Positions 13,106 to 26,340 are shown, counted from the stretch's first letter. The stretch is 64,000 nucleotides of DNA from Datisca glomerata (GCA_003255025.1 QANY01009007.1:62001-126000), one strand, 5' to 3'. The notes: a model not told the origin generated them from the sequence alone. Translations and numbers: made by a program.

Positions 13106-14590
13106 GTTAAGACCCTCCAAAACAGCCCACGTAGCTTGAGTTGAAACCTTGCAAAAAATCATAAGAGCATCTGCAAAATAAAGGTTAACAATTATGTCCT
13201 TGCACCTCCAATGAAATTAAAATTCTGCAAAGAGATAAGGGGAGAAATTATCTCCCTACCTTAAACCCCCACCTCCTTTAAAAAAACCATGTAACCGTCT
13301 ATTAATATTGTTAGAGTAGGTTACGGTTGAGACACACTCCATGATCCAATCAATGAATCTAGTGGGAAACCTAATACTTTGGAGAACTCACCCAAGAAAG
13401 AACCACCCCACACTGTCATAAACCTTGCGTAACAACCTTGAGCACACATCTGGGTGAGAAAGAGTTTCTGTGATAACCTCTTAAAAACTCTTGAGAAAGG
13501 AGGATGTTGTGTGAGATAACTCTACCAGGAACAATTGAAGTTTTGTTTAAACTAACCAGCCTGGGAAGGGTAGCCCGTAATCTTTTAGCCAACATAGAGG
13601 TAATACATTTGTAGAAAAAATTACAACAAGCAAAATGCTTGAAGTCAAAAACTTTACTATGGTTTTCAACTTTAGGCACTAAAGTGAAAGCAGTATTGTT
13701 GAAGGCTTTCAACAATTCATAAGTATGAAAACACTCTAACACAGCAGCACACACATCATCACTAATAATATGCATGTTTCTCCTGAAAAATGAGCATTAA
13801 ACCATCAGCACTAGGGCCTTTCTATCACTAAAAGAGAAAAAAATATTCCTAACCTCCTCAGCAGTAAAAGGTTGAATCAAATTATCACTTTCAGAAGAAA
13901 TCTTATGAGACAGGAAAACATCAAGAATATCCCAATTAATATTAGGAATAGGCAGTTGTTTATCGAAGAGACCATGATAAAAGTTTATGATCATGCTTTG
14001 AATTTCAAAAGAATCATTAATGATAATACCTTGATGGTTGGTTAAGAAGTTGAACTTTGATCTCCTCCCATGAGCTTTGAAAGCATAAAAAAAGAAGAGG
14101 TATTACCATCACCAAAGTTGAGCCATGAATTTCTGGATTTCTACATGTAGAAGCTTTCCTCAGCTAGCTTCCAAGAGTGAAAATACTTAAAAGCATCATG
14201 AGTAACTTGTTGGGCTACCAAAAGGTCTGGATTGGAGTCTAAGTAATGTTAGGCAGCTTCCAAAAACAGCCTAGCTTCGCATACTCTTCTAGAAATGTCA
14301 CTACAATGAGAGGAATTAAAATTCCTAAAGGCTATCTTAACAACTTTCAATTTCTTTGGAAGCTTGTTCATAGTTGTACCATGAATGTCTAAGTCCCAAG
14401 CTTGTCTAATTACATCGGAAAACCCCACAATATCTGCCCAGAAATTGTAATACTTATAGGAACACTTCTTTGTTGAAGCATCATGGCAGAATTTGAGAAT
14501 ATAAGGGCAGTGATCAGAGTAAGTAGGAAGGGCATGGTAGGTCAGGGAACCAGAAAAAATATTCTACCACTGAGAACTGATCAAAGCCCT
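13106..14590 (-). pseudogene. LINE reverse transcriptase, N-terminal and palm segments (broken)
   Basis: The frame at 13775-13416 contains FTLVPKVENHSKVFDF, FYKCITSMLAKRLR and GRVISHNILLSQE, matching the conserved plant LINE RT start (LIPK, then GR.I.DNILL). Above it, 13994-13797 includes PFTAEEVRNIFFSF and DRKALV, equivalent to the KAPG region just before the RT. Below it, frameshifted, are KVLGFP, FIDWIMECVSTV and ADALMIFCK; the last stands where F.DD is expected. Function is lost. Confidence 0.8.
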
Positions 14591-14599
14591 ATCAATTTT

Positions 14600-15200
14600 G
14601 GTATGAATGCTAGTATTACCCACTTGATGGTTCTACCAAGTGTAATATGAACCTGTAAAATTCAGATCACTCACCTCAATGGAATTCAAATAGCTAACAA
14701 ATTCTTTCATACCCTTATCCCAACTAAAAGAGCCTTTATGTTTCTCATCAGGATGGATAACTTCATTAAAGTCTCCAAGAATGACCCAAGGAGCATAGCC
14801 GAAACCAGCAAGCAACTTCATCAGATCTTCCCACAAAGTCTTTCTAGTATTAGCATGGTTGGCAGCATGGACAAATGTTCAAAGAAACTCTAAAGAAGAG
14901 ACTAAATTAGTAACCTGCAGTGAATCATTTGGCTTGAAGTAGCGATCACAGACACAACAAAAATAGTAAGGTCATATGCAACCCAAATTCTCCCTAGGAT
15001 ATCTTTAGAATAATTGTTGACTGAGTTCCACTTAGGAAAATCAACTTGAATAATTCTATGAAAATGTTTCACTTTCACTCTAGTCTCTAACAGGCCACAA
15101 AGCTTCAAATTGTACCTCCTCATGAAGTTCCTCACCTCTGAATGTTTAAGGGGTTGATGAAATCCCCTAACAATCCATCCTGCTAGGTTTGTTAACATGG
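14600..15200 (-). pseudogene. LINE endonuclease domain (broken)
   Basis: Two frames, 15198-14902 and 14836-14633, make up an AP-endonuclease-like domain. The first starts with GWIVRGFHQPLKHSEV (the W.NVRGL..P.K region) and includes LLETRVK; the second has WVILGDFNEVIHPDEK, the GDFN signature. A frame break lies between them. Confidence 0.8.
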
Positions 15201-15399
15201 GGAAGATTTGGAAAAGGGGGAAGCACTTCCAAAAGAACCACTCTTTGCCTTCAATTTAGCCGCAAGTTTCCTAAGCCTTTTCTTCTGCTAGCACTAATAT
15301 TGTCAGTGGAAGTAGAAGAAGAAAGAGTGTTCATTGAACCAGAATCCTGCCCAATAATAGTGTCTTTCCATTTCTCTACTGGATAAGCTACAATGCATT

Positions 15400-16810
15400 C
15401 CTCATCTATAGGAAGAGCAATATCACATTTCAATGTTCACATCCTCTTCATGAGGGATAGCAGCATTAATCTAGGGATCATCCAAATTACCTGAGTCCAT
15501 TAGCATCCTCAGCTAAATTGTCTGGGAGATTAATAGCCAATCCTGCCTGATCTTCTTTTGTGTTGTTCTTCCTACTGACCTAAGCCCATTCCTGCCTAAC
15601 AGTTTTAACACCCCTTGACTTGGTATGCTTGAGGTTTAGGTTTGGTTCTACAATCGTGTCCATAAATCTAGCAATCTTTGCAAAATTTTAGCATACCCAT
15701 ATACTCAACTTCTATTTTAACATATGAGATGCCAACATGTTCAAGATCATTTCAAGCTCCTTTGGAAAATCAGAAGAAACATCTACCTCTATGTAGACCT
15801 TAGCAAATGAGAGTTTCATCCCACTAGCAATCACAACATCAACATAAAGGGGATTAACCAAAATACTACTAATATTGAAGATTTATTTTTGAGTCAATAA
15901 TATAGGAAAGATGTTCTAGTTTTTCACCCAAACAGGTATCCTGGTCATCTCTTCCTTTGTAAGCTTCATGTGAAGTACCCATTCCTTAAGGACAATAGGC
16001 CTACCAAGAAGGAACCAGGGACCCCATTTCAAAATAGCTTATTTATCTTCTATGGAGTAGAACTTGAAGAAGAAGAACCCTTCATCTTTTGTGCCACTTA
16101 TTTCAGACCTCTACCTCCCCATAATTGAAAACCTGCATGTTTACTATAACTAAAAGAGGAGTCTTGGCTAGAAGTGGCCAACAATGGCGTTGTCCCATGT
16201 CCTCAACCCCTCATGTATGATATCTTCCATAATATGATATTTCCCACTTTTTGAGTCTAGGGTTGGAACCAAAATTTCATTCTGAATGGTAAATAAGACA
16301 TTGCATTGTTTAACCCTATCAACCCATTTGGATTGATCAGGCTCTTTCTTCTGTTCAAGGTGAGTGTCTTTTCCCTGCAAACTATGAACATCACCATCCT
16401 TCCTAGCGAAACAAACAATTTTATAAACTACATTGTCCTTAATGACCTCTTTATTCCATTTTTTACTATTTGCCGCAGAGGGTAGAGGAGGAAATTCATC
16501 CTCCTCCTTGAGATTCCCTTCAAAACTCTTAATAACCTGTTCATCAATCAGGACATTATCATTTTCATTTTTTCCTCCATCAATGTCGGTTTCTAAAAGA
16601 GGTAAGGGCTCTTTAAAATCATTAAGGTTTATTATAATAGCTTTGCATAGGCATCCAGGATCCCGTTTCTTTGGACCGACTGCCTACAAATCAACAAGTA
16701 AAGAATCATCGTGAACCACTCCTTACAATGCCAAATCAGAGTTTATAATAGAGGACACAATTACCAATGGTGTTTCTAACACTAAAAACGCCATGTCTGC
16801 TCTTTTTCTT
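15400..16810 (-). pseudogene. LINE ORF1 region with DUF4283-like domain (broken)
   Basis: On the minus strand near 15850-15720 the sequence reads SGMKLSFAKVYIEVDVSSDF then PKELEMILNMLASHM, characteristic of the DUF4283/zinc-knuckle ORF1 of plant LINEs. Upstream (16380-16168) is QSKWVDRVKQCNVLF, and further upstream an acidic region with EEDEFPPLPSAANS. Many stops and frame changes are present. The start near 16800 is a guess. Confidence 0.65.
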
Positions 16811-19284
16811 CGTAGTAACAAACTCCAAACTATGTCCCAAAACCAATGAAAATCACCATGAGAATTTTTTTTTTCATTTTTTGTTTGGAGTCTTCCTACC
16901 GTTTTAAACATTTGAAATTGAACTCGATCGAATATAATATTTTCTAACATTTATTTAATTTGATTGTATAGTTTTATTTTGTTAAAATTATAATTATTTA
17001 TGACAAATTCAATAAAAAAATGAAAGAATATACCATCTTAATCATAATTTTGATAAATTGACGCGTTAGCTTAGAAGTATTTTTGAAAAGAACAAATATT
17101 TGTCACATAATTGCTGACTAAACAAGTTATGTATTCATATCCATGCCGTAAGTAATTTTGATTAAGTTTAGCTATCATTGCCTTCACTTATCATTAACAT
17201 ACAATGGTTAGGAATAAATGATTAGGGAAAGCAGTCATGATTAGGAATGTATGATTTGCTCCGATAATTATGAAAGTAGATAAGCCATTTTTGTTCATTT
17301 TGAAACGTTAATTAAAAATAATAAGAAAACTATAAGTACCATTTGTGTTTTTCCTAACATAATCAACAGATAACATAATCAACAGAAAGTGCACGTTCAT
17401 GTATGGTATTATTGGATTATCTTACATCAGAGGAGTGGATTAATATGATAATTATGAGATACCATGACTAAATCTCATGGAACCCGGTGCAACGTGATCT
17501 TATAATTTTCTCTACAATACTCAAGTTGTTGAATTAATTTTACAAGACTCAAGTATCGTGAATTTAAAATATTCTCCTCATGAATTGCTCATGTCTCATA
17601 TTTAACATCAAAGACATGCAACTATGTACCTGAGAAGATTTTGACTTTAAAATTAGAATGACATTTACCTGTTAGCCCAAGAATTTCATCACTTGGACCA
17701 ACCTCGCGGAGTTATATTCGTGTATTCTTATAAATTAAACACCATACGTAGACGCTCATTTGACTATGATTTTATTAAATTCTAAGCATGACATGTGAAA
17801 TAGAGTAAGTTTTGATTTATATGGTATACAATTGATAGCCATTAAATTTCAATAAGAATTGCTAGTTCAAAAATCTCGAATAATTTGTAGAAGAGAACTC
17901 TAGATGTTTGTTTTATAAAATTGTGAGACAACAAAAGTAACAACTTTTGTATGATACAATCATGAACAATACATGTTTATACTATCACAAAATACAATCA
18001 TGAACGATACGTTTATATTATCAAACAAAATAAAATAATCAACAACATAGGGATCATAGAACCAAATTCAAAATCGCTATCAAGTCTCAATTTTCATAAT
18101 GGGAGGAGAATAATTCATTTCAATGATTGATTATATAACAATATCATATCAAATTTAAAACATAAAAAATCACATTTAAAAATGGATACGTGTGGGGAGA
18201 TCCTTAAATTGAGATGGTTGTCCCAAATACAGATGAGAATAATCCTTTAGTTTTATGCCTTCTGACAAAGAGTCCCATGTGAGGTGTGATTGATTAATCC
18301 AACTCATCACCAAAAAATTCTAGTTTATAAAATTCAACGTAAAGTGTATTGAAACGACACGATCACCTTGTGTTGGAAAATTTTGACGAGACGTGATGTT
18401 CACTGTATTTCAACCGTTATTTTAGATTTGCATAGTTGAAATCTGTTGATCACATATAATTAATATTTTTTTAATATAGTTAGATTTAGACCGCCAATCA
18501 CAATATAATCGGTATGTTAAAAGGCAAAAAAATTACGGTACAATGAGAGTATCGTATTCCTTCAAGTACTGTATTGACACTTGAGAAAAGTGTAAGAAAA
18601 ACTTATTTTTTTTATTAAATAACAATTTTTCACTTGAGCGAGTATGATAGTCTAAAAGTATCATAATTTTTTCTGTTAAAATGAACATGAGACTATCATT
18701 ATGATTTAAGTCGTTCACATTGAACAAAACTGCACATGTTAACCATTAATTATGTGAGCATAATTGGTTAAGTACTCATACATATATTTAAAAAACGTGA
18801 ATTCGAATCATATCTTTTAATTCCCTTTAAAATTTATAATTTGAGTTTGACAAAAAAAATCATTAGTTATGTGGGCCCTCACATCCAATTGATTGCTTAG
18901 ACGGAAGATACTTTTTTGCCACTTGTTTCTTCTACATCATTTTTAACAAATTGATTTGTGCCACAAACATTACCCGATGGATCATAGTTTATCAAACTAT
19001 TTTAGGGATACTTTTTTTCTTTATTAAAATATCATCAGTTACATTTTAAATCATAAAATTTTAAAAATTGTAATTAGGTATCTGATGTAAAACCTCATTT
19101 TCAGACACCCCTTTAATAACCTTTTAATTTTATTCTATTCCGCTCAAAATTTTCACTAAAAAAACCTTCGAGTTATAAGAGCAAAGGTTAAAGCCAAAAT
19201 TTTGAATAGTTTATAGTGAAGATCGTGAGTCCTCTTTCTTTTCGTTTTGATTGCGGTAACACTGATCCTTTCGTTGATAATGGT
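16811..19284. other. AT-rich intergenic DNA
   Basis: I see no gene, long repeat or clear transposon end. All reading frames are short and compositionally simple. Confidence 0.5.
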
Positions 19285-20473
19285 CTTGTGAGTTTGCTTC
19301 TAATCCGGATCATCGTGAATATTTAATAAAATGGTTGGTATTTGGGCTGTGGAGGATATGGAAAATTAGAAATAAATTCTGTTTTGAAGGGTGGATTATT
19401 AACCCTCTTGATGCAACTTTCAGGTCAATATGCATATGAAAGCATCGGGAGACAAGAGAGATGTGGAGAACAGTGTGGTTGAGACGCACATTGCTTGTCC
19501 TTATATTCGGATGGCGCTTGGAAGGAAGACAATAGTCAGGCGGGTTTGGCTTCGGTCCTTTGAGATCCTATTGGCCATATTCATGGTTTTGGTTCTAAAC
19601 ATTGGAGTCATGTGCTTTTAGGGTTTGTTTGGTAGTCCGTACTATACAGTATTATTTTAGTACTGTCCGATATTTGATAAAAATATGAAGCACGTACTAA
19701 TTAATATGGTGAGACTCTTTAGTCCGAACCACATGAGATAATTTAGTCCCCTCCTAGGAGAGACTACACCGGACTAAGAAAAACAAAACTGTTTTTCAAT
19801 TTATATCTTAAAATAATATTTTTATTAAAATGATTTTTTTAATTTATATCTTATAGGAACTTCACTCACTAACAAAAATAATTTTTGAATTTTTGAAAGG
19901 TGCAAAATTAGTTACTTATAACTTAATTTTACCAATTTTCAAAGTTATTTATTATCTCTTTCTTCCTTTTTTCTGAATTTTGAGAATCTCTCAATCATAT
20001 GAGTGGTTTGAGTAATTATTTATATATTTTAAATGGCTTATTTTATGTATTAAAAATTCAATAAATTTTTTTTTTAATTTTAATGTTTATAACTATAAAT
20101 TATCACTATCTTAAAGTTTACGGGTATAATTGAATTTGCATTTTTACCCAAAAAATAGGGAATTTACGGTGATAGCATGAATTAGATAATTTATATTATA
20201 GTTGAAAATATAAAATAACATGTTAATGAATTTCAAATAAACTTTTGCGGATCAAATCATGATAAATAATTTTACAATCTAAAGCTATAACGTGTCAAAC
20301 AATGTATAAATGCTATAGTTTTCTAACTAATACAGCACCAAACACTGGACATTATTATTTAATCTAGTACAGTACAACCTGAGAGATTTAATGCAATACT
20401 ATCTGGTACTATCCTGACTGCCAAACAAGCCCTTAATGGCTAAAGCTCTTGCTCTTCAATGGGGTTTGGAGGA
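19285..20473 (+). pseudogene. LINE/RNase H-type remnant, split by a Tourist-like element
   Basis: On the plus strand the frames read WRIWKIRNKFCFEGW, then INPLDATFRS, then YSDGAWKEDNSQAGLASVL, then DPIGHIHGFGS up to 19617. The text resumes after the inserted element at about 20433 with MAKALALQWGLEE. These are the W.IWK.RN linker and the RNase H start (D.A, then EAKAL.L..GL) found at the C-terminus of plant LINE polyproteins and in related domesticated RNase H proteins. It is truncated at 20474 by the copia-1 LTR. It differs in orientation and domain content from the LINE at 9641-16810. Confidence 0.65.
19621..20432. mobile_element. Tourist-like (PIF/Harbinger) non-autonomous element with TTA target duplication
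   Basis: The ends are GGGTTTGTTTGGTAGTC on the left and, on the complement of the right end, GGGCTTGTTTGGCAGTC: 15 of 17 bases match. TTA flanks both ends (19618-19620 and 20433-20435), the target duplication of PIF/Harbinger elements. Its 812 bp carry no transposase. Removing it and one TTA rejoins the RNase H remnant on either side. Confidence 0.85.
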
Positions 20474-20978
20474 ATAAACCGTATCTTAAAATCTCAAGAA
20501 CTCATGTTGAACACACCAAGAATTAAATAATAGTAAAAGTGGAAGCGTACCTGAATCCATGACAGTATATCACAATTTAGAGCCGAACTGTTGGCCTTTC
20601 AGATCTACACGATGAGATATTAGGGAGAATAAAATATTTTTCCTTAATCGTGTAACTTGTGGACCATAACCACTTATAGATAACGTATATATTATCTCTA
20701 ACGATTATATATTAGGGAGAATAAAGTGGTTACCTTAATCATGTGACATGAAAATCATAACCACTTATAAATAACATATCTAAAATTTTAGCTCATCACA
20801 AAAATAGAAATTACCCTAAAGTCTTTACACATCAAAATGTCAACAACCTGTCAGATACAATAAAACTCATATCCATAAAACCTTAGCTGGTCACTTTTAA
20901 TTAGGTTTAACCTTATTTGACAGTCTGCAACACATAAATATTCATATATAAGTCTAACGTTGGATTAAGGATCCAACA
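20474..20978 (-). repeat. Copia-1 3' LTR (distal end lost)
   Basis: It is similar along its length to 26355-26859; both carry CATGACAGTA, the ACAGTCTG.AACACATAA block and end (plus strand) in GGATCCAACA. The low-coordinate end breaks at ATAAACCG, where it meets the LINE RNase H remnant. Confidence 0.85.
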
Positions 20979-21483
20979 ATCTCCCACTTGGACTATATGT
21001 GTGACCTTATAATTATGCTTTGCAAAATAACTGAACGAGCTCAAGTTTACTGTCATTACTAAAATGTATCTATAACCAATCCGGTTCATCAATCATTCCA
21101 ACATAGGTTCAAAATAGCATTTGTTACATCAATCGTAACTTAACTCATCAATGGTCACGTATGTCAATACAACTGAATGACATGGATTTTGATGTGGATG
21201 TGTAGAATGAAAATTTCATGTCATGTGATCTTAACACGCCTATTTTTAACTGGTCCACCGAAAACCTTAGTGAGATCAAACCATACCAGAGTTGGAGTAT
21301 GAATTAACCAAAACTTTATTTCTGCAGAAACTACCTCAAAATATCCATAAACTGAAATAACTGAAAGTATGTTTATAAAATAAAGAATTCAAAAATACAA
21401 ACTCCCACTAAAACTGAATATCATCAACCGATATAACACCCATAAGAGTAGTGTGCTCCTGAAACTATTTGGTTCGCAATGCC

Positions 21484-22391
21484 TTAATAAGCGGATCCGC
21501 ATATGGAGTTTGTTTCGACGTGCTCTATAGACAACTGTCCCTTCTGAACTCTTTCCTTAACAATCAGGAAATTGGTGTCATTATACATAAACTTTGTTGT
21601 GCTCCTGTTGTTATTAGAATACAAAAATGCTGACTTACTGTACAAACCTAAGCATACATCAGACTCCCTTCTAGTGAGGCATAGGGAATCTTCTGTATTT
21701 TTTCTCAAAATCATTCTTAAAGCACTGATTGAGACTAAAATTGTCTCCCTTAGCCAAAGAGGTATCACCCAGTTTGTAGTCTTGCATGTCATATCTCTTA
21801 AATACATTTTTGATATAACTCTTTTGTGTTAATCCAAGAGTACCATGAGAACGATCTCGATGTATTTGGATCCCTGATACAAAAAATGCGTCACCAAGAT
21901 CTTTCATCTCAAAATTTTTAGCTAAAAATCTCTTGGTGCCATGCAATAAACATATATCGTTGTTTGTAAGCAAGATGTCATCCACATTAAAACCAAAAAA
22001 ATGTGCTTACTCCCACAGAATTTATGGTATATATATCAACCAAATTTGTCTTAAAACTAAATGAGATGATCACCTGATGAAACTTAAAATACCATTGTCG
22101 AGATGCCTGCTTGAGTCTATAGATAAATTTATTAAGTTTACAAACTTTATTCTTTGGGTCTCCCGACACAAAGTTTTCTAATTGTACCATATAAATTATT
22201 TTTTCAATGTCACCATTGAGAAATGCCATCTTTACATCTATTTGATGCTGCTCAAGATTGAAATGCGCCACCCGCGCCATTGTAATCCTGAAAGAGTATT
22301 TCATAGAAACTCGACAGAAAGTCTCTTTATAGCCAACTCCTTCTTTCTGTGTAAATCCCTTTGTGACAATACGAGCCTTGTATATTTTCAC
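21484..22391 (-). pseudogene. Copia-1 reverse transcriptase (broken)
   Basis: Frames 22391-21987 and 21985-21671 contain ARIVTKGFTQKEGVGYKETF, QIDVKMAFLNGDIEKIIYM and IYRLKQASRQWYFKFH, then VDDILLTNND and QKSYIKNVFKRYDMQDYKLG. These are consecutive conserved copia RT motifs, with VDD standing for Y/FVDD. A frame shift separates the two parts; the RNase H domain beyond is largely unreadable. Confidence 0.85.
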
Positions 22392-22954
22392 ATTACCTTT
22401 TGAATCCCTCTTGGTTTTAAAAATCTATTTGCAACCAATGGGTTTCGCACCTTCTGATAACGGGATAAGATCCTACATATCATTGTCCTTCATGGACTTA
22501 ATTTCCTCATTCATGGCATCGATCTATTTCTAAGAGGTAGAACTCTTTACATGGCTTGAAGGAAGTTGATCGAGTCATCTGCCATCACTCCAATATCTAC
22601 ATTATGTTCTTGGAGAAATACAATGTAATCCTCTGGAACTTTACTTCTTCTCTCTCTAGTGGATCTTCTTAATGGCATATGTTCTTGAGGTGCTAGAGTT
22701 TGTTTTTCTGAAAGAGTTTCTTGATTGTGAGGTTCTTCGATATTATATTGATATGTTGCGTCATGAGCAATGTCAGGAACGATGTCCTGATCAATATTAA
22801 TAACACAGTGGGAATATCAATGTATTCCATTTGCAAGATAAAATCCCTAACTGTATCTCCCACTACAAACTCGGCACCATCAAAGAATCGGGCATTTTCC
22901 GTCTAAAACATCGACCTAGTCGTGGGATCATAAAACTTGTACCTCATGTACCTT

Positions 22955-23420
22955 TCAGAATATCCAACAAAAATAACTCACCATCTTTAAATCCAGTTTG
23001 TTTTCATTAGGCCTATAAGGCCTTGCCTTAGCTGGACATCCCAAAATATGAAAATGCTTTAGACTAGGTTTGATGTCGGTCCAAAGCTCATATGGGGTTT
23101 TTGCAGTCCGTTTTGTTGGTACTCTATTATGGATATATGTTGCAGCCTTAAGTGCTTCACCACAGAGTGATTCTGGTAAGGTATAATGGCTAATCATATC
23201 CATCACCATGTTTGTAAGCCTTCTATTTTGTCTTTTAGCAACACCATTCAAAGTGTACTGTGGGACGATACCACATTCCTCTAGGAATTTAGTAAACGGT
23301 CATGGACGTTGTTTATCCCGAACCGTTATATCTATCATAGTGCTCACCACCACGGTTAGATCTGGCATTTTTTTTTATCTTTTTGTTGAGTTGGTTCTCA
23401 ACTTCAACCTTAAAATTTTT
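22955..23420 (-). pseudogene. Copia-1 integrase C-terminal part (broken)
   Basis: The frame 23251-22955 reads MNGVAKRQNRRLTNMVMDMI, then CGEALKAATYIHNRVPTK and TPYELWTDIKPSLKHFHILG, the usual copia integrase sequence after the catalytic Glu. The upstream catalytic region (23260-23700) is still recognisable at DNA level but heavily damaged. Confidence 0.8.
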
Positions 23421-23992
23421 TAACACATCCAATAACTGTGACTTTTCATGGATGAGATATATGTAGCCATATCTAGAAAAATCGTATGTGAACGTTATAA
23501 AGTATTATTGACCATTCCAAGCAACTGGAGGGAATGACCCACAAATATACGTATGTATAAGTTGTAAAACGTCATGAGTCTTGTTGGCTTCAAATCTCCT
23601 TTTATCGATTTGTTTACCCTTTATGTAATTTACACAAACATCAAAATCTGTGAAATCTAAGGGACCGAGAATTACGTCTGACACAAGTCTCTCTATTCCC
23701 CATATGGAGATATAACCTAATCTTTTGTGTCATGACGCAGCTGAATTCTCCCTGGTTAATTTTCTTTTAGTACCTTATGTACTTAATTGTAGGAATTCAT
23801 TAAATGAAGCTATTATATCAAGTAAATAATGATTATCGAGACCTGATAAAAAACCAGAACCAATCAAATTTGAATCATGAAATAAACCGAATTTTTTGTC
23901 TCCAAAAGAACAAACATAACCAGCTTTGTCCAAAATAGAAATATAAATTGAATTTCGTCTAAAAGACAGTATAATAAAAGTTTCATCAAGAT

Positions 23993-24009
23993 CTAAATAA
24001 AATCCAGTC

Positions 24010-24057
<48 letters not shown>

Positions 24058-24256
24058 CAAATTTCTCTATTGCTTCAACCTCAATTGTCTTGTTACCGTC
24101 CACATAGAAGTATCTTTCAACATCATTTGGCTTTCGACAATTCATGCCACCCTGCATAGACACACTGATGTGAGTTGTTGCACCAAAATGTATCCACCAC
24201 ATCTGTCTAGGAACTGAACTTAAATTAACCTCAGAACAGATCAAATTAAGAAGCAT
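23993..24256 (-). pseudogene. Copia-1 protease region with an internal (TAA)n expansion
   Basis: The frame contains WWIHFGATTHIS, equivalent to the W.iDSGAt.H protease motif with the catalytic Asp replaced by His. It runs into a stretch of 15 tyrosines encoded by the (TAA)n microsatellite. The protease is certainly inactive. Confidence 0.75.
24013..24057. repeat. (TAA)n microsatellite
   Basis: About 15 uninterrupted ATA/TAA triplets lie inside the copia-1 protease segment. On the minus strand they keep the frame open as a tyrosine run. This is probably slippage of a short AT-rich seed after the element died. Confidence 0.9.
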
Positions 24257-24289
24257 AACTTTCTTAGCACGTCAAGCGTGATAGTTGGT

Positions 24290-24942
24290 TCATTGTTTCT
24301 TCCTATGCCCTTCAGCTCCATAAAAGTAAAAACTATTGCCTTTCGGGCCAGCTAGTTTCTTTTGTTGTTTCTTGTGTGGTGTTGTATCCACAACAACCTT
24401 ATCTTTCTTCCTTTTATTTCCCTTGCCCTTATCCTTAGAGATAGAGGCCAGGTAAGCACTCTCTGTCTTATCATGTTTCACTATTTCATCTTCCTGAACA
24501 CAGTTGAGATAAACTCATTCAGAGACCAAGTCTTTTTCTGACAAGTATAGCTCACCTTAAACTGGTTAAACTGTGTCGGATGGATATCAAAACCATACAC
24601 AAGAAAGTCCTCAGAGAGTTCAAGCCTTAGTGCTTTTAACCTTGAAACAATGTGAAACATTTCCGTAATGTGCTTTCTGATATTGGCTTTACCTTTATAC
24701 CTCATTGGAATTAGGTTTGACAAGAGCGTACCAATTTCTGTTTTTCAATTCTTAACAAACCTCTTTTCAATATCTATAAGGAAATCTTTAGTTGTAGTTA
24801 TCTTTTTAGAGAGAGTGCCCATAAATACTTCTGAAATTACCTTCTTCAGGATTAACATAAACATGCGGTTTGATCTCTCACACCTTTCCATATCCCTATT
24901 TTTGTCAGATGTGCTCTTATTAGTAAGGTGAAGGAGAATCAA
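24290..24942 (-). pseudogene. Copia-1 gag (broken)
   Basis: Frames 24942-24745, 24723-24481 and 24481-24290 contain RCERSNRMFMLILKKVISE, IEKRFVKN, HITEMFHIVSRLKALRLE and SLNEFISTVF, then a lysine-rich segment with KKKLAGPKGNSFYFYGAEGH. This matches the copia gag (UBN2-type) layout, ending in a zinc knuckle whose cysteines are mutated. Confidence 0.75.
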
Positions 24943-25439
24943 TCCTTAATGCAAGATCAAGATCCATAACTCCAAGTAATATCAAGAGATTATCTTCCCA
25001 GATTTTGAAGTTTGAGCCATTTAAAACAGGAATTGAATTGATGTTGGTTGTGATATTAGCTAGAGTAATAGTTGAACAGAGAACAAGAAAAAAAAAACAA
25101 TAAGCTCACATAAATCTCAAATAACATTAATAAATTCAAACAAAAATGAACTTTATCTCAAAACACCAGACACTCTATTAATATTTTGACTTTGACAAAA
25201 AATATTAATTTGTAAGTGATGTCTTGGTATAGTAATCAAACACTAATGATAAATAACATATCGAACAAGAAATCTTCATTTGGGCTTATTTATTGTTCAT
25301 ATGTAAAATCGAATAATCATCACGTATTTATTACCACAGAAACACATATAATTCTGTCAAATATTTACCTTCTTTTGTCTACTAAATATTCACATAAGTT
25401 CCTCGTACATATCCTTTATATTTTAAGATAAAATTAATT

Positions 25440-26340
25440 TTCACAAGAGATGTCACTTTGGCGACATGTTGCTTCAATTAATTCATCCCAATATATATAT
25501 ATATATATATATATAACATAACAATGTTAGAATGTAAAATTATACCATAATTAACCTTAATTAATTGATAAATAATTACTTTTACGATCCAAAAAAATTG
25601 TTTTGAAAGTATTTAATCAAATAATTCGTATAACAAAATTAATTTATCAAAATCCATAAAATTAATTTAATAAACTAATGAAACATTTTTTATTTGAAAA
25701 ACAAAATGAAAGGGGTTCCACGGCCCTTCCTTTCACCTACAGCCTTCCCCAAATAATTTTTTTAATTAAAAAAACTGTGAGGGCTGCGAAAACCCCAGTC
25801 ATTCTGAAAACTGGTTGTGGGCTTCAACCACAGCCTTATATATATTTTAAATTATCTTTTAGTTGTGGGCTTGCTCACAGCTTGACCCACATGTTCACGG
25901 GTCATGGGTTGATCGTGAACATGTCAACCTTAGGGTTTTCTTCACCTAAAGGACTGTTAGTCCCTTGTCACCGTGAAACCCTAGGGTTCTTAACCCTTAG
26001 CCGTGGCTGCCTCCTCAATAGCTGCTGCCAAGGCCGCATCTTCCAGAGGTAGTCACAGCCCGCCGCGACTTTCTCTTATAGCCACGGCCAGGCCGTAGCT
26101 CTCCTTGCCGGTGTAACTAGAACATCGCGTCGATCTCCTGCCATTGTCGGCCACTATCGCTGGCCGACAAGCGAATTTAACCAAATATATATATAAAATA
26201 TACCGAAAAATATATCAGTTCTTAAATCTAATATATTTTCAAATAACTATCGAATTTAAGAACTCCAGAACATAACCATATAAACATATAATCATGGATC
26301 TAAAAACTCAATTCTGATTCTCAATGATTCAACGTGAATT
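25440..26340 (-). other. Copia-1 untranslated leader
   Basis: This lies between the primer-binding site and gag. It contains a GC-richer block (about 25700-26170) unlike the rest of the window and an (AT)n run at 25492-25515. No protein was recognised; the 124-codon frame at 25678-26052 (plus) is antisense to the element and unsupported. Confidence 0.5.

Larger units (their letters stand above)
9641..16810 (-). mobile_element. Degenerate LINE (L1-type non-LTR retrotransposon), interrupted at 11199-13105
   Basis: In order on the minus strand: an ORF1 region with DUF4283-like sequence, an AP-type endonuclease (GDFN motif), a reverse transcriptase in two pieces, a zf-RVT zinc-binding segment, and a 3' end reading TATCTTTTGAC followed by a short poly-A (about 9655-9645), as in many plant LINEs. 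Frameshifts and stops occur throughout. A non-homologous element of about 1.9 kb splits the RT between the motifs reading VLEGLN and FSALSG. The 5' edge near 16810 is approximate. No target-site duplication was identified. Confidence 0.85.

Noticed and set aside
25940..26000. Telomere-like AACCCTAGGGTT
   Set aside because: A short palindrome in the copia-1 leader; no tandem TTTAGGG units.
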